DNA of 64,000 nucleotides from contig JACJYN010000002.1 of NCBI GenBank assembly GCA_020636095.1, forward strand, positions 1,364,001 to 1,428,000, read 5' to 3'. Made by a program: the position numbers and the translations under genes. Under the pieces are notes generated by a model, which saw only the letters and a program-made list of their open reading frames with translations, made no database searches and was not told where the DNA came from. Source of the DNA: Lewinellaceae bacterium (GTDB taxonomy: Bacteria; Bacteroidota; Bacteroidia; Chitinophagales; Saprospiraceae). Position 1 is the first letter of the stretch. The number at the start of each line of letters is the position of its first letter. Below are positions 25,003 through 33,676 of this stretch, piece after piece.

Positions 25003-26562
25003 ATGAGTTTACAAGACAAGATTAGGCAACTCACCGAGCTGCGCAGCCAGGCCCGGCTGGGCGGTGGCGAGAAACGCATCGACAAGCAACATCAGCAAGG
25101 CAAATTCACCGCCCGCGAACGCATCGATTTATTGCTCGACGAAGGTAGTTTCGAAGAATATGATATGTTCGTCACTCACCGTTGCCACGACTTTGGCCTG
25201 GAAAGCCAACAGTTCCTGGGGGATGGCGTCGTGACCGGCCGCGGCACCATCGACGGAAGGGTCGTTTATGTCTTTTCACAGGACTTCACGGTACTGGGCG
25301 GCTCTCTGTCCGAGACTTTCGCTATGAAAATCTGCAAGGTCATGGACCAGGCCATGAAGATGGGCGCTCCGCTCATCGGCCTGAACGACAGCGGCGGCGC
25401 CCGTATACAGGAAGGCGTCAACAGCCTGGCCGGATATGCAGAAATTTTCTATCGGAACATACAAGCCTCCGGCGTCATCCCTCAGATATCGGCCGTCTTT
25501 GGGCCCTGCGCCGGCGGAGCGGTTTACTCCCCTGCCCTGACCGACATCATCATCATGAGTGAACAGACCAGCTACATGTTCGTCACCGGGCCCAAGGTCA
25601 CCAAAACAGTAACCGGCGAAGACATCACCATTGAAAACCTGGGAGGGGCTGACATTCACACCAAAAAATCAGGGGTTGCACACTTCAAGGCCGCAGACGA
25701 GAAGGAAGGCATCCTGCTCATCCGAAAAGTGCTGGAGTACCTGCCGCAGAACAACCTCGAAGAGCCCATTATTACGGAATGCGACGACCCCATCGAACGC
25801 ATTGATGACGAGCTAAACGAGATCGTGCCGGAAGACCCCAATAAGCCCTATGACGTTAAGGATGTCATCCACCGCATTGTAGATTACGAGGAATTTCTGG
25901 AAATGCAACGGCTGTACGCCAAGAATATCGTAACCGGCTTCGCCAAGTTCGGCGGTATGCCCTGCGGCATCGTGGCCAACCAGCCCAGCTTTCTGGCCGG
26001 CGTGCTCGATATCGACGCTTCCCGGAAAGCGGCGCGCTTCGTGCGCCTCTGTGACGCCTTCAACATCCCCATCGTAACCCTGGTGGACGTCCCCGGCTTC
26101 CTGCCCGGCAGTTTCCAGGAGTACGGCGGCATCATCATCCACGGCGCTAAGTTGCTCTTTGCCTACGGGGAAGCAACCGTACCCAAGATCACGGTCACCC
26201 TGCGCAAAGCCTACGGCGGCGCCCACGATGTGATGGGCTCCAAACAGCTGCGCGCCGACCTCAACTACGCCTGGCCCGGTGCGGAAATCGCGGTCATGGG
26301 CGCCAAAGGGGCCATCGAAGTCCTGGAGGGAAGAAAACTGAGCCAGGTTGAAAACCAGGAAGAACGGGAGGCTATGCACCAGAAACTGGAAGAAGAATAC
26401 CGCGAGAAATTCGCCAACCCCTATGTAGCCGCCCGTTATGGATATATCGACGATGTGATCGAACCCCGCAATACGCGCTGGAGGATCGCCCGGGCCCTTC
26501 GCTCCCTTGCCACTAAAAAGGAAGTGGGGCCGCCGAAGAAACATGGGAATATGCCTCTGTAG
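25003..26562 (+). CDS. mmdA: Methylmalonyl-CoA decarboxylase / propionyl-CoA carboxylase, carboxyltransferase subunit
   Basis: 519 residues, the usual size for the crotonase-fold carboxyltransferase. The two oxyanion-hole regions are present: GLNDSGGARIQEGVNSLAGY with GPCAGGAVYSPALTD, and VPGFLPGSFQEYGGIIIHGAK with AYGGAHDVMGSKQL. It moves CO2 between methylmalonyl-CoA and carrier biotin. The sequence alone does not separate decarboxylase alpha from propionyl-CoA carboxylase beta; the downstream OadG-, carrier- and OadB-like genes argue for the Na+-translocating decarboxylase. Confidence 0.95.
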   Translation: MSLQDKIRQLTELRSQARLGGGEKRIDKQHQQGKFTARERIDLLLDEGSFEEYDMFVTHRCHDFGLESQQFLGDGVVTGRGTIDGRVVYVFSQDFTVLGGSLSETFAMKICKVMDQAMKMGAPLIGLNDSGGARIQEGVNSLAGYAEIFYRNIQASGVIPQISAVFGPCAGGAVYSPALTDIIIMSEQTSYMFVTGPKVTKTVTGEDITIENLGGADIHTKKSGVAHFKAADEKEGILLIRKVLEYLPQNNLEEPIITECDDPIERIDDELNEIVPEDPNKPYDVKDVIHRIVDYEEFLEMQRLYAKNIVTGFAKFGGMPCGIVANQPSFLAGVLDIDASRKAARFVRLCDAFNIPIVTLVDVPGFLPGSFQEYGGIIIHGAKLLFAYGEATVPKITVTLRKAYGGAHDVMGSKQLRADLNYAWPGAEIAVMGAKGAIEVLEGRKLSQVENQEEREAMHQKLEEEYREKFANPYVAARYGYIDDVIEPRNTRWRIARALRSLATKKEVGPPKKHGNMPL

Positions 26563-26591
26563 AGGGCTGGATGATTCCATGGCTGTTTGGC

Positions 26592-26626
26592 TGTATTGCC
26601 ATATTGTTATACGGCTATATTGTTGA
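26592..26626. repeat. Copy of the TATTGCCATATTGTTATA repeat family
   Basis: TGTATTGCCATATTGTTATA (26592-26611) followed by CGGCTATATTGTTGATGG, about 30 bases after the mmdA stop and inside the operon, between mmdA and the OadG-like gene. Relatives lie at 19173, 45919 and 59508. Confidence 0.7.
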
Positions 26627-26683
26627 TGGAAAAGGGCAGCGTTCCCGGCAGCCATAGCAATTTAGCCATTTATCCTTAAACTT

Positions 26684-27031
26684 ATGAATATCAATTGGCC
26701 CACGATTATCGATGGATTGCTCATTTCCGGAGTTGGCTACCTCGTCGTGTTGCTGGCGCTCAGCCTGCTCTATTTTGTCTTTCGCTATCTGCCCAATGTC
26801 CTGCAGGCCCGCATCCGCTCCCGCTTGCGGCGGCAGGGAAAACACATCCGGGAAGATGAACAGCTGACCATGGTAGGCAATGAAAGCGCCGCCATCGCCA
26901 CAGCACTGTATCTCTACTTCAACGAAGTGCACGATGAAGAGAACACCATCATGACCATCAAAAAAATCTCTAAGCGCTACTCCCCGTGGAGCTCGAAAAT
27001 CTTCGGGGTAATGAAAAACCTTAAACCATGA
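26684..27031 (+). CDS. OadG-like small membrane subunit of the sodium-pump decarboxylase
   Basis: 115 residues. One transmembrane helix near the N-terminus (LISGVGYLVVLLALSLLYFVF) and a charged cytoplasmic tail with a conserved-looking block NESAAIATALYLYFNEVHDEE. This is the layout of the gamma/delta subunit (OadG/MmdD type) that assembles the carboxyltransferase with the membrane pump. Its stop overlaps the next ATG (27028-27031), indicating tight coupling with the carrier gene. Confidence 0.85.
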   Translation: MNINWPTIIDGLLISGVGYLVVLLALSLLYFVFRYLPNVLQARIRSRLRRQGKHIREDEQLTMVGNESAAIATALYLYFNEVHDEENTIMTIKKISKRYSPWSSKIFGVMKNLKP

Positions 27032-27459
27032 AAAAATACAAATTCATCATAAAAGGGCATGATTACGAAGTAGATATCCTCAACTACGAAAATGATGTAG
27101 TAGAGTTGGAGGTCAACGGCACCCATTATGCGGTAGAGGTGCAGCGAGAGGTTAAGGAAAAACCAAAAACGCCCAGGCTGGTGCGCACTGCCGTTCCCCG
27201 GCCGAGCCCGGAAGAAGCCGGTATCGCCAGAGCGGCTCCCAGCCCGACGGTATCCATCAAAACGCCCCTTCCGGGCACCATTCTCAAGATTCTGGTCAAA
27301 GCAGGCGATGAAGTCAAAAAAGGCGACACCCTGCTGATCATGGAGGCTATGAAGATGGAGAATAACATCATGGCGGAAAAAGCCGGGAAAGTAGCGCAGG
27401 TCAAGGTCAAAGAAGGCGACAACGTCCTTCAGAATGACGTATTGATCGTATTGGATTAA
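27028..27459 (+). CDS. Biotin carboxyl carrier subunit of the decarboxylase
   Basis: 143 residues. The C-terminal biotinyl domain is complete: IKTPLPGTILKILVKAGDEVKKGD, target lysine in MEAMKMENNI, and end VLQNDVLIVLD. The N-terminal part (KYKFIIKGHDYEVDILNYEND) and a Pro-rich linker match MmdC-type carriers. It is distinct from AccB at 14 kb. It starts in a four-base overlap with the OadG-like gene. Confidence 0.94.
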   Translation: MKKYKFIIKGHDYEVDILNYENDVVELEVNGTHYAVEVQREVKEKPKTPRLVRTAVPRPSPEEAGIARAAPSPTVSIKTPLPGTILKILVKAGDEVKKGDTLLIMEAMKMENNIMAEKAGKVAQVKVKEGDNVLQNDVLIVLD

Positions 27460-27508
27460 AACCCTTTCTTTCTGATTCCAGGATAGTAAAAACACAATAA
27501 GGGCACTC

Positions 27509-28852
27509 ATGAAAAAAGCCTTCATCCTTTTTTTTATTGCTACCAGCCTGCTCCTCCCCTGCCTGGGCCAGAGCGGCCAACTCCCTCAGAGCCCTGAGCA
27601 ATCAGAACAGGTGCAGGAAGAAGCGCCTATGATGGATATTGACAAAGGCGACAACGTGGCCGCCTGGCAGGCGGTGCGCACCTTTTACGAATACACGGGT
27701 TTTGCCAACGTAAAACTGGGCAACGTCGTGATGATCCTGGTAGGCCTGTTCTTCATTTATCTGGCCATCCAGTACCACTACGAGCCCTTGCTGCTGATTC
27801 CCATCGGCCTGGGCATTCTGCTGGGCAACATACCCTTCAAGCTGGACGCCAACCTTCAGGTCGGCATTTACGAGCCGGGAAGCGTGCTGAATTACCTCTA
27901 CTTCGGAGTGATCAAGGGCATATACCCTCCACTGATCTTCCTGGGTATCGGCGCGATGACGGACTTCTCTTCCCTCATTTCCAACCCACGGCTGATGTTG
28001 CTGGGCGCAGCGGCGCAGATCGGCATCTTCGCCACCTTCATCGGGGCGCTGATGCTAGGCTTTTACCCCGCCGAAGCCGGCGCCATCGGCATCATTGGCG
28101 GTGCGGACGGCCCTACGGCCATCTTTTTATCTTCCAAGTTGGCCGGCGGGGCCAACATCGTCGACTATGCGGCCAGCGGGGCGCCGATTTATGCGCAGAA
28201 CCTCATCGGCCCAATCGCCATTGCCGCCTATTCGTACATGGCCCTGGTGCCGGTGCTACAGCCTCCCATCATGCGCCTGCTCACAACTCACAAAGAAAGG
28301 CTCATCCGGATGAAGCCGCCGCGGGCAGTCGGGAAGACCGAGAAGGTCCTCTTCCCCATCATCGGCCTGTTGCTGACCACGTTCATCTCTCCCAGCGCCC
28401 TGCCGCTGCTGGGCATGCTGTTCTTTGGCAACCTGCTCAAGGAGTCGGGCGTCACCAAGCGCCTGGCCGAAACAGCCCGCACCTCCCTGATCGATATCGT
28501 GACCATCCTGCTGGGGCTGACCGTCGGCGCTTCTACCCAGGCCGATGTGTTCCTGACCCCGCAGTCCATCCTCATCTTTGTGCTCGGCGCCTTGTCCTTC
28601 ATGGTGGCTACCGCCGGCGGCGTCCTCTTCGCCAAGGCGATGAACCTCTTCCTGAATGAAAAAAACAAGATCAACCCTCTGATCGGAGCCGCCGGCGTAT
28701 CGGCCGTGCCCGACAGCGCCCGGGTCGTACAGATGGAAGGCCTCAAGGAGGACCCCAACAACCACCTGCTGATGCACGCCATGGCGCCCAATGTGGCGGG
28801 AGTGATCGGCTCGGCGGTGGCGGCGGGGATTTTGTTGAGCTTTTTGGGGTAG
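27509..28852 (+). CDS. Sodium-ion-translocating decarboxylase beta subunit
   Basis: 447 residues, with an N-terminal signal-like segment (FILFFIATSLLLPCLGQ) and an extra acidic stretch before the usual start of the family, then about ten membrane segments. The Na+-site hallmarks are present: GIIGGADGPTAIF (the essential Asp) and NPLIGAAGVSAVPDSARVV. In this family decarboxylation of carboxybiotin drives Na+ export. It completes mce-mmdA-oadG-carrier-oadB. The 49-bp array starts two bases after the stop. Confidence 0.95.
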   Translation: MKKAFILFFIATSLLLPCLGQSGQLPQSPEQSEQVQEEAPMMDIDKGDNVAAWQAVRTFYEYTGFANVKLGNVVMILVGLFFIYLAIQYHYEPLLLIPIGLGILLGNIPFKLDANLQVGIYEPGSVLNYLYFGVIKGIYPPLIFLGIGAMTDFSSLISNPRLMLLGAAAQIGIFATFIGALMLGFYPAEAGAIGIIGGADGPTAIFLSSKLAGGANIVDYAASGAPIYAQNLIGPIAIAAYSYMALVPVLQPPIMRLLTTHKERLIRMKPPRAVGKTEKVLFPIIGLLLTTFISPSALPLLGMLFFGNLLKESGVTKRLAETARTSLIDIVTILLGLTVGASTQADVFLTPQSILIFVLGALSFMVATAGGVLFAKAMNLFLNEKNKINPLIGAAGVSAVPDSARVVQMEGLKEDPNNHLLMHAMAPNVAGVIGSAVAAGILLSFLG

Positions 28853-28854
28853 GT

Positions 28855-29488
28855 TCGGAGTTCAGTAGGACGCTCTGGGAACGGCGCTGTTCGGAATTCG
28901 GAGTTCGGAATTCGGTAGGTGCTGTGGGAACGGCGCTGTTCGGAATTCGGAGTTCGGAATTCGGTAGGTGCTCTGGGAACGGCGCTGTTCGGAATTCGGA
29001 GTTCGGAATTCGGTAGGTGCTCTGGGAACGGCGCTGTTCGGAATTCGGAGTTCGGAATTCGGTAGGTGCTCTGGGAACGGCGCTGTTCGGGATTCGGAGT
29101 TCGGAATTCGGTAGGTGCTCTGGGAACGGCGCTGTTCGGGATTCGGAGTTCGAATTCGGTAGGTGCTCTGGGAACGGCGCTGTTCGGGATTCGGAGTTCG
29201 GAATTCGGTAGGTGCTCTGGGAACGGCGCTGTTCGGGATTCGGAGTTCGGAATTCGGTAGGTGCTCTGGGAACGGCGCTGTTCGGGATTCGGAGTTCGGA
29301 ATTCGGTAGGTGCTCTGGGAACGGCGCTGTTCGGAATTCGGAGTTCGAATTCGGTAGGTGCTCTGGGAACGGCGCTGTTCGAATTCGGAGTTCGGAATTC
29401 GGTAGGTGCTCTGGGAACGGCGCTGTTCGGAATTCGGAGTTCGGAATTCGGTAGGTGCTCTGGGAACGGCGCTGTTCGGAATTCGGAG
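28855..29488. repeat. Tandem array, 13 units of 48-49 bp, related to the 52-bp array
   Basis: Unit starts at the motif GCTCTGGGAACGG fall at 28872, 28921, 28970, 29019, 29068, 29117, 29165, 29214, 29263, 29312, 29360, 29408 and 29457. Each unit is three TTC heptads (TTCGGAA, TTCGGAG, TTCGGAA) plus a 28-bp spacer block. Three units are 48 bp because TTCGGAATTC has lost a G. The blocks GCTGTTCGG, TTCGGAG and CTGGGA(A/G)CG are shared with the array at 2001. It too begins right after a stop codon. Several reverse frames are open by chance because 49 is not a multiple of 3. Confidence 0.96.
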
Positions 29489-29612
29489 GTTCGGGATTGG
29501 GGGTTCGTACGCTGCCAACGCCGATTATCGAATTGCAAACCCCGCCTCGCCCAACCTGGCAAATCTCCCGGATTGTTAGTATCTTGAACGATCAGAAAAA
29601 GAAAGTATATCT

Positions 29613-30086
29613 ATGGACACAGCAGCTGTAAAGTCGGAGTACGAACTGGAAAGAGATAAGCCTATGCCCAGTAAAAATCATGCCATCGTTCAGGGGAATC
29701 TACATTTTATGATTAGAAGCGCCTATGGAAAGCGTTATCGGATATTGCCTGAAGTAAGTATTGTCATCTCCTCAAAAGAAAAAGTACCTGACATTGCCAT
29801 TTATCCCTCTATGGAATTCACACCCGGCGAGGACGAAACGCGCCTGGAAACCGCCCCGCTGGGAGTTATAGAAATTCTCTCTCCTTCTCAAAGCCTCACC
29901 GAGTTGATCACCAAATCGGCCGCGTATTTCGAAGGCGGCGTATTGTCTTACTGGCTGGTGCTGCCCGACCTGCGCTCTATTTATGTGTTCAGCGCGCCGG
30001 GAGAATACGAGTCCTTCAATAAAGAGGATAAGCTGGAGGACCCCAGGCTGGAGATCGAATTGGAATTGAAAGATATTTTTAAATGA
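29613..30086 (+). CDS. Uma2 family (DUF820) putative restriction-fold protein
   Basis: 157 residues. The PD-(D/E)xK core can be followed: RILPEVSIVIS, then VPDIAIYPSMEF with the metal-binding Asp, then PLGVIEILSPSQS with the Glu and Ser, and K in ITKSAAYFEGGVLSYWLVLPD. Uma2 proteins are widespread and often many per genome; their real function is unsettled. A TATCTTGA -7-like box is at about 29579. It directly follows the 49-bp array, which may or may not mean anything. Confidence 0.87.
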   Translation: MDTAAVKSEYELERDKPMPSKNHAIVQGNLHFMIRSAYGKRYRILPEVSIVISSKEKVPDIAIYPSMEFTPGEDETRLETAPLGVIEILSPSQSLTELITKSAAYFEGGVLSYWLVLPDLRSIYVFSAPGEYESFNKEDKLEDPRLEIELELKDIFK

Positions 30087-30135
30087 TGGGCCGGAGGTGA
30101 CGCCTTCCCATGGGAGCCCCGTCAGGAAAAAGGTG

Positions 30136-30232
30136 TCGCCTCCTAATAATGGGCCTCCTTAACAATAGGCCATCGGGGCTCACTCACAGGTATTCGCCAT
30201 TATCGCCTCCCAATAATGGGCCTCCTTAACAA
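30136..30232. repeat. 30-bp direct repeat, two copies 67 bp apart
   Basis: Copies at 30136-30165 and 30203-30232 differ by one base; the core is AATAATGGGCCTCCTTAACA. Between and before them GAGCCCCG (30114) and CGGGGCTC (about 30175) form an inverted pair. The repeat lies between the Uma2 gene and the DUF4349 lipoprotein, and its right copy ends 20 bases before the latter's ATG. Confidence 0.8.
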
Positions 30233-30252
30233 CCATCTTTCTTACTAAAGCT

Positions 30253-30927
30253 ATGCGCCAATTCCTTATTCTATTAATGTGCCTTCTGCTCGCTGCCGCC
30301 TTGTCCAGTTGTGCCTCTTCTCAAAAACCCGCCCGGGAGCCCATCCTTGAAAAAGCAGGTTCCGATTTTGCCTACGAAGGAAACGCCCCGGAACAGGCTC
30401 AGGCAAACAGAAAGGCGCTCTACTTCGCCTACCTCACCCTCGTCGTAGAAAACCTGGACAGCGCTGGCCAACCGATCACTGACATCGCAGAAAAATACGG
30501 CGGCTATGTCAATGAGATGGGTACCTACCAGGCCACCATCCGTGTGGAAAGCGGACAACTCGACGCCGCCATAGCCGATCTTGCCACCCTGGGCAAACTG
30601 GCCCGCAAGAACATTGTAGGGCAAGACGTCACCGAAGCGTATCAGGACTACCAGATTCGTTTGGAAAACGCTCAAAAGGCGCGGGATCGCTACCTGGAAC
30701 TGCTCAACAAGGCCGAAACCGTAGAGGAAATTTTGAAGGTGGAAAGGGAACTCGAACGCCTCAACGAAACCATCGACCTGCTCAAAGGAAAGATGGCCCG
30801 GATAGAACACCTGGAAGCCTATTCCACGATTACCGTAGCATTGCGGGAGCGGAAAAAACCAGGCCTGCTGGGGTATATAGGGCTGGGGGTGTATCATGCC
30901 GTCAAATGGCTTTTTGTTAGAAATTAA
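30253..30927 (+). CDS. DUF4349 lipoprotein
   Basis: 224 residues with lipobox LSSC (Cys20). The middle matches DUF4349: LVVENLDSAGQPITDIAEKYGGYV, a following TIRVESGQLDAAIADLATLGK, and a coiled-coil segment (about 125-185, ENAQKARDRYLELLNKAETVEEILKVE in pieces). A last hydrophobic stretch (LLGYIGLGVYHAVKWLF) could be a membrane helix. The function is unknown. The next gene starts 10 bases after the stop. Confidence 0.88.
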   Translation: MRQFLILLMCLLLAAALSSCASSQKPAREPILEKAGSDFAYEGNAPEQAQANRKALYFAYLTLVVENLDSAGQPITDIAEKYGGYVNEMGTYQATIRVESGQLDAAIADLATLGKLARKNIVGQDVTEAYQDYQIRLENAQKARDRYLELLNKAETVEEILKVERELERLNETIDLLKGKMARIEHLEAYSTITVALRERKKPGLLGYIGLGVYHAVKWLFVRN

Positions 30928-30937
30928 CCGCAACCCC

Positions 30938-31891
30938 ATGAATAAAGTCTTAGAAAAAATCCACCGGAAACTGACTGCCGGCCCAGCCCTGTCCGAACTG
31001 GGCGAAAAGCTCAGCCTGTCCGAACTGAACACTTTCCTGCTGGAACTCTTCCGCAGGAAGGCAGAACACATAAAGCCCGCCCACCTGCTGCGGCAGTTCG
31101 GCGAAAACCGTTTTGTCACTCCGGCCTCAGTCGACACCCTGGCCCTCCGGCAAACGGAGCTGGACTGGCTGAAATATGCTCAGGAACAGTACTTTCACCC
31201 CCTCACCCTCTCGCCCCTCGCCCCCTTCGGCGCCTGCTCCGCCATCGGGCACGTGGATCAGAACAATATACTGAGCGCGGTGAGAGGCACGGAGGTGGTG
31301 TCAGACGCCACCAATATTCTGGCGCTCCAGATCGCTCAGGAAACCAAAGCCACTCGGGACAAGGACGCTATTTTCCGCTACGCCGCCACCCACCGACATG
31401 TGCGAGGGCAAGCGTTTGACAACCCCAATTTTACCGCCCATTTCTCCATTTTTTGTATGGCCTCCGGCGGCTGGGATATGGGCAACTATGCCTTCGAGTT
31501 GGGCCAGCTGAACGAACACCTGAGCATCTTCCTCGCTCTGCTGCGCCGACACTTTCCAGAGGAGCGCTTGTCCATCCGTTTTTACCGAAAAAAAAACGCC
31601 CAAATTTTCTTCGAACGGATGAAGGAATACAAGCAAGGTGTTTGGCATAGCATGCCCTTCGAATTTCAAGACGACCTGGAACACGAATACTACGGCCTGA
31701 TACAATTCAAAGTGTTTCTCCGCCTTGAGGATGGAGAGATCGACCTGGCCGATGGCGGCCCGGTGGACTGGACTCAGCGATTGCTCTCTAATAAAAAACA
31801 CAGGCTGTTTATCAGCGGTATTGGGCTGGAGTTGGTGCATAAGCTGGGAGAGGATGCTAACATTCAAAAAAATACAGACAACTATGGATAA
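30938..31891 (+). CDS. Conserved protein of unknown function
   Basis: 317 residues, cytoplasmic, no recognised family. The most conserved-looking block is PLAPFGACSAIGHVDQNN, ILSAVRGTEVVSDATNILAL, and later HFSIFCMASGGWDMGNYAFE. The wording (an Arg-Thr-Glu-Val stretch and ordered beta-rich segments) reminds me of the catalytic core of class II aminoacyl-tRNA synthetase paralogues, but this is only an impression. The start at 30938 gives a normal Met-Asn-Lys N-terminus; an earlier ATG at 30896 lies in the previous gene. It overlaps the next gene by eight bases. Confidence 0.75.
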   Translation: MNKVLEKIHRKLTAGPALSELGEKLSLSELNTFLLELFRRKAEHIKPAHLLRQFGENRFVTPASVDTLALRQTELDWLKYAQEQYFHPLTLSPLAPFGACSAIGHVDQNNILSAVRGTEVVSDATNILALQIAQETKATRDKDAIFRYAATHRHVRGQAFDNPNFTAHFSIFCMASGGWDMGNYAFELGQLNEHLSIFLALLRRHFPEERLSIRFYRKKNAQIFFERMKEYKQGVWHSMPFEFQDDLEHEYYGLIQFKVFLRLEDGEIDLADGGPVDWTQRLLSNKKHRLFISGIGLELVHKLGEDANIQKNTDNYG

Positions 31892-32243
31892 GATTAACAT
31901 CCGGGAAAAACTCTCCTTGTTTTCCGACCACTGGAACCCCCGAATTGCCGGCGAGCTGAACGGACAGCACGTCAAACTCGTCAAATTCCAAGGGGAGTTC
32001 GTCTGGCATAAACACGATGAAGAGGACGAGCTTTTCTACGTGCTCAATGGCGAATTCGACATGGAGTTCCGGGATAAAACCGTGCGGCTGCAGGAAGGAG
32101 AATTCATCATCGTGCCGCGGGGAGTGGAACACCGGCCGGTGGCTGAAAAGGAGGTAGCAGTGATGCTGTTCGAGCCGGCTTCTACGCTCAATACCGGGGA
32201 TGCGGGAGGGGAAATGACGAAGGAGGAATTAGAAAAAATCTAA
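31884..32243 (+). CDS. Small cupin protein
   Basis: 119 residues, one cupin barrel. The metal-site pattern is visible as WHKHDEEDELFYVLNG (two His and a Glu) and later PRGVEHRPVA (His). It is close to mannose-6-phosphate-isomerase-like or quercetinase-like single cupins; the substrate is unknown. It overlaps the preceding gene by eight bases, so the two are likely translated together. The frame is open upstream but that part is antisense-like shadow within the previous gene. Confidence 0.88.
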   Translation: MDKINIREKLSLFSDHWNPRIAGELNGQHVKLVKFQGEFVWHKHDEEDELFYVLNGEFDMEFRDKTVRLQEGEFIIVPRGVEHRPVAEKEVAVMLFEPASTLNTGDAGGEMTKEELEKI

Positions 32244-32282
32244 AAACTACTTTGCCGATAATACACCACCCTATTGATTCCC

Positions 32283-33647
32283 TCACCAACTCTGTTCGAT
32301 CTCCTCCAATGTCTTCCCTTTGGTTTCCGGAATCCGCATCCATACGAAAACAAAGGCCATAACCGAAACGGCGAAAAATATCCAGAAGGTATAGGCGGGC
32401 CCGATTCCTTCCACCAGCACCGGGAAGAGTTGGGTGACCAGGTAAACCGCCACCCAGACGGACAGCGTTGCAACCGACAGGGCCAGCCCCCGCAACTTGA
32501 TCGGGAAAATCTCGGAAAGGATCACCCAGGGCACCGGCCCGAAGGAAGCGGCAAAGCAGGCCACATAGGCCAGTAGGAAGATCAACAGCACAGCGCCGCC
32601 CCAGTTGAAAAAGAAGGCCATTCCGACGACGGCCAGGCTGAGGGCCATGCCGGCGCCCCCGAACAGCAGCAGGGCCTTTCGGCCCACCCGGTCTACCAAC
32701 CAGATGGCGACAAAGGTGAACAACACATTGATGACCCCCACAATAACCGTCTGCAGGAAAGCAGCATTGGCGCCTGTACCTACTTCTTTGAATATTTCAG
32801 GCGCATAATACATGATGGCGTTGATGCCCTGCAACTGCGTAAAAAAAGCCAGCAGGATGCCAATGGACATGGCCTTCCGAAAGCGGCCGCTGAACAGCTC
32901 CCCAAGGGAGCCCGATTCTTCCGCCAGCGTTTCCCTGATCTCCCGAAGAATCTCTTGGGCCCGCGCTTCGCCATTGATCCTGGAAAGGACGCCGAGCGCT
33001 TCTTCTTCCCGCTTCTCCTTGGCCAGCCAGCGGGGGCTTTCCGGGACAAAGAACATGGCGGTAAAGAACAAAAGGGCCGGCAAGGTTTCCGACCCGAGCA
33101 TATAGCGCCACCCCCAGTTTACATTCCAGGCCTCATCCCCCATGTTTTGCACCAGAAGGTTGACAAAAAAGATCAGCAAGATGCCGATAACGATCGCCAA
33201 TTGGTACAGCGACACCAGCATCCCCCTCACTTTGGCGGGCGCCAGTTCGGTAATGTAGAGGGGCGACAGCATGGAGGCGGCGCCCACTCCCAGCCCCCCT
33301 ACAAAGCGGGCGAGGGCGAATTGTGTGAGGTTGTTGGGCAGCGCCGAGCCGATGGCCGAAACGCCAAATAAAAACGCGGTAAGGATCAGGATTTTCTTTC
33401 TGCCAAAACGGTCGCTCATATAACCGGCAAACAGGGCGCCGAATATGCAGCCGATGATAGCGCTGGAGGCTGCCCACCCCTTCATGGCCGCCGTCAGTTC
33501 AAATTTTACCTGCAGGAACCCAATGGCGCCGGAAATGACGGCTGTGTCATAGCCGAAAAGCAGGCCACCCAGCGCAGCTATCGCGGTCAAAAGATAGACG
33601 ATGCCCATATTGACGGCCGGTGCAGCAGGAAGGTTGGATGTCGGCAT
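32283..33647 (-). CDS. MFS sugar porter (sugar:H+ symporter type)
   Basis: 454 residues with twelve transmembrane segments. The family signatures are complete: GGLLFGYDTAVISGA, DRFGRKKILI, PESPRWLAKEKREEEA, QLQGINAIMYYAPEIF, DRVGRKALLLFG and the C-terminal PETKGKTLEEIE. This is the XylE/GLUT-like group, taking up a hexose or pentose. It is 29 bases downstream of the mannose-6-phosphate isomerase gene on the same strand, with the AraC regulator upstream, so a sugar-utilisation unit is likely. Confidence 0.95.
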   Translation of the reverse strand: MPTSNLPAAPAVNMGIVYLLTAIAALGGLLFGYDTAVISGAIGFLQVKFELTAAMKGWAASSAIIGCIFGALFAGYMSDRFGRKKILILTAFLFGVSAIGSALPNNLTQFALARFVGGLGVGAASMLSPLYITELAPAKVRGMLVSLYQLAIVIGILLIFFVNLLVQNMGDEAWNVNWGWRYMLGSETLPALLFFTAMFFVPESPRWLAKEKREEEALGVLSRINGEARAQEILREIRETLAEESGSLGELFSGRFRKAMSIGILLAFFTQLQGINAIMYYAPEIFKEVGTGANAAFLQTVIVGVINVLFTFVAIWLVDRVGRKALLLFGGAGMALSLAVVGMAFFFNWGGAVLLIFLLAYVACFAASFGPVPWVILSEIFPIKLRGLALSVATLSVWVAVYLVTQLFPVLVEGIGPAYTFWIFFAVSVMAFVFVWMRIPETKGKTLEEIEQSW

Positions 33648-33676
33648 TATTTTTGTTTTTATACTTTAAACAAATT

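Noticed and set aside
28288..29562. A 424-codon minus-strand ORF over the 49-bp array and the 3' end of the decarboxylase beta gene
   Set aside because: It is antisense to a well-supported gene for its second half and repeat-encoded for the rest.
30896..30937. Earlier start for the unknown protein at 30938
   Set aside because: It lies inside the end of the DUF4349 gene; the ATG at 30938 gives a normal N-terminus.
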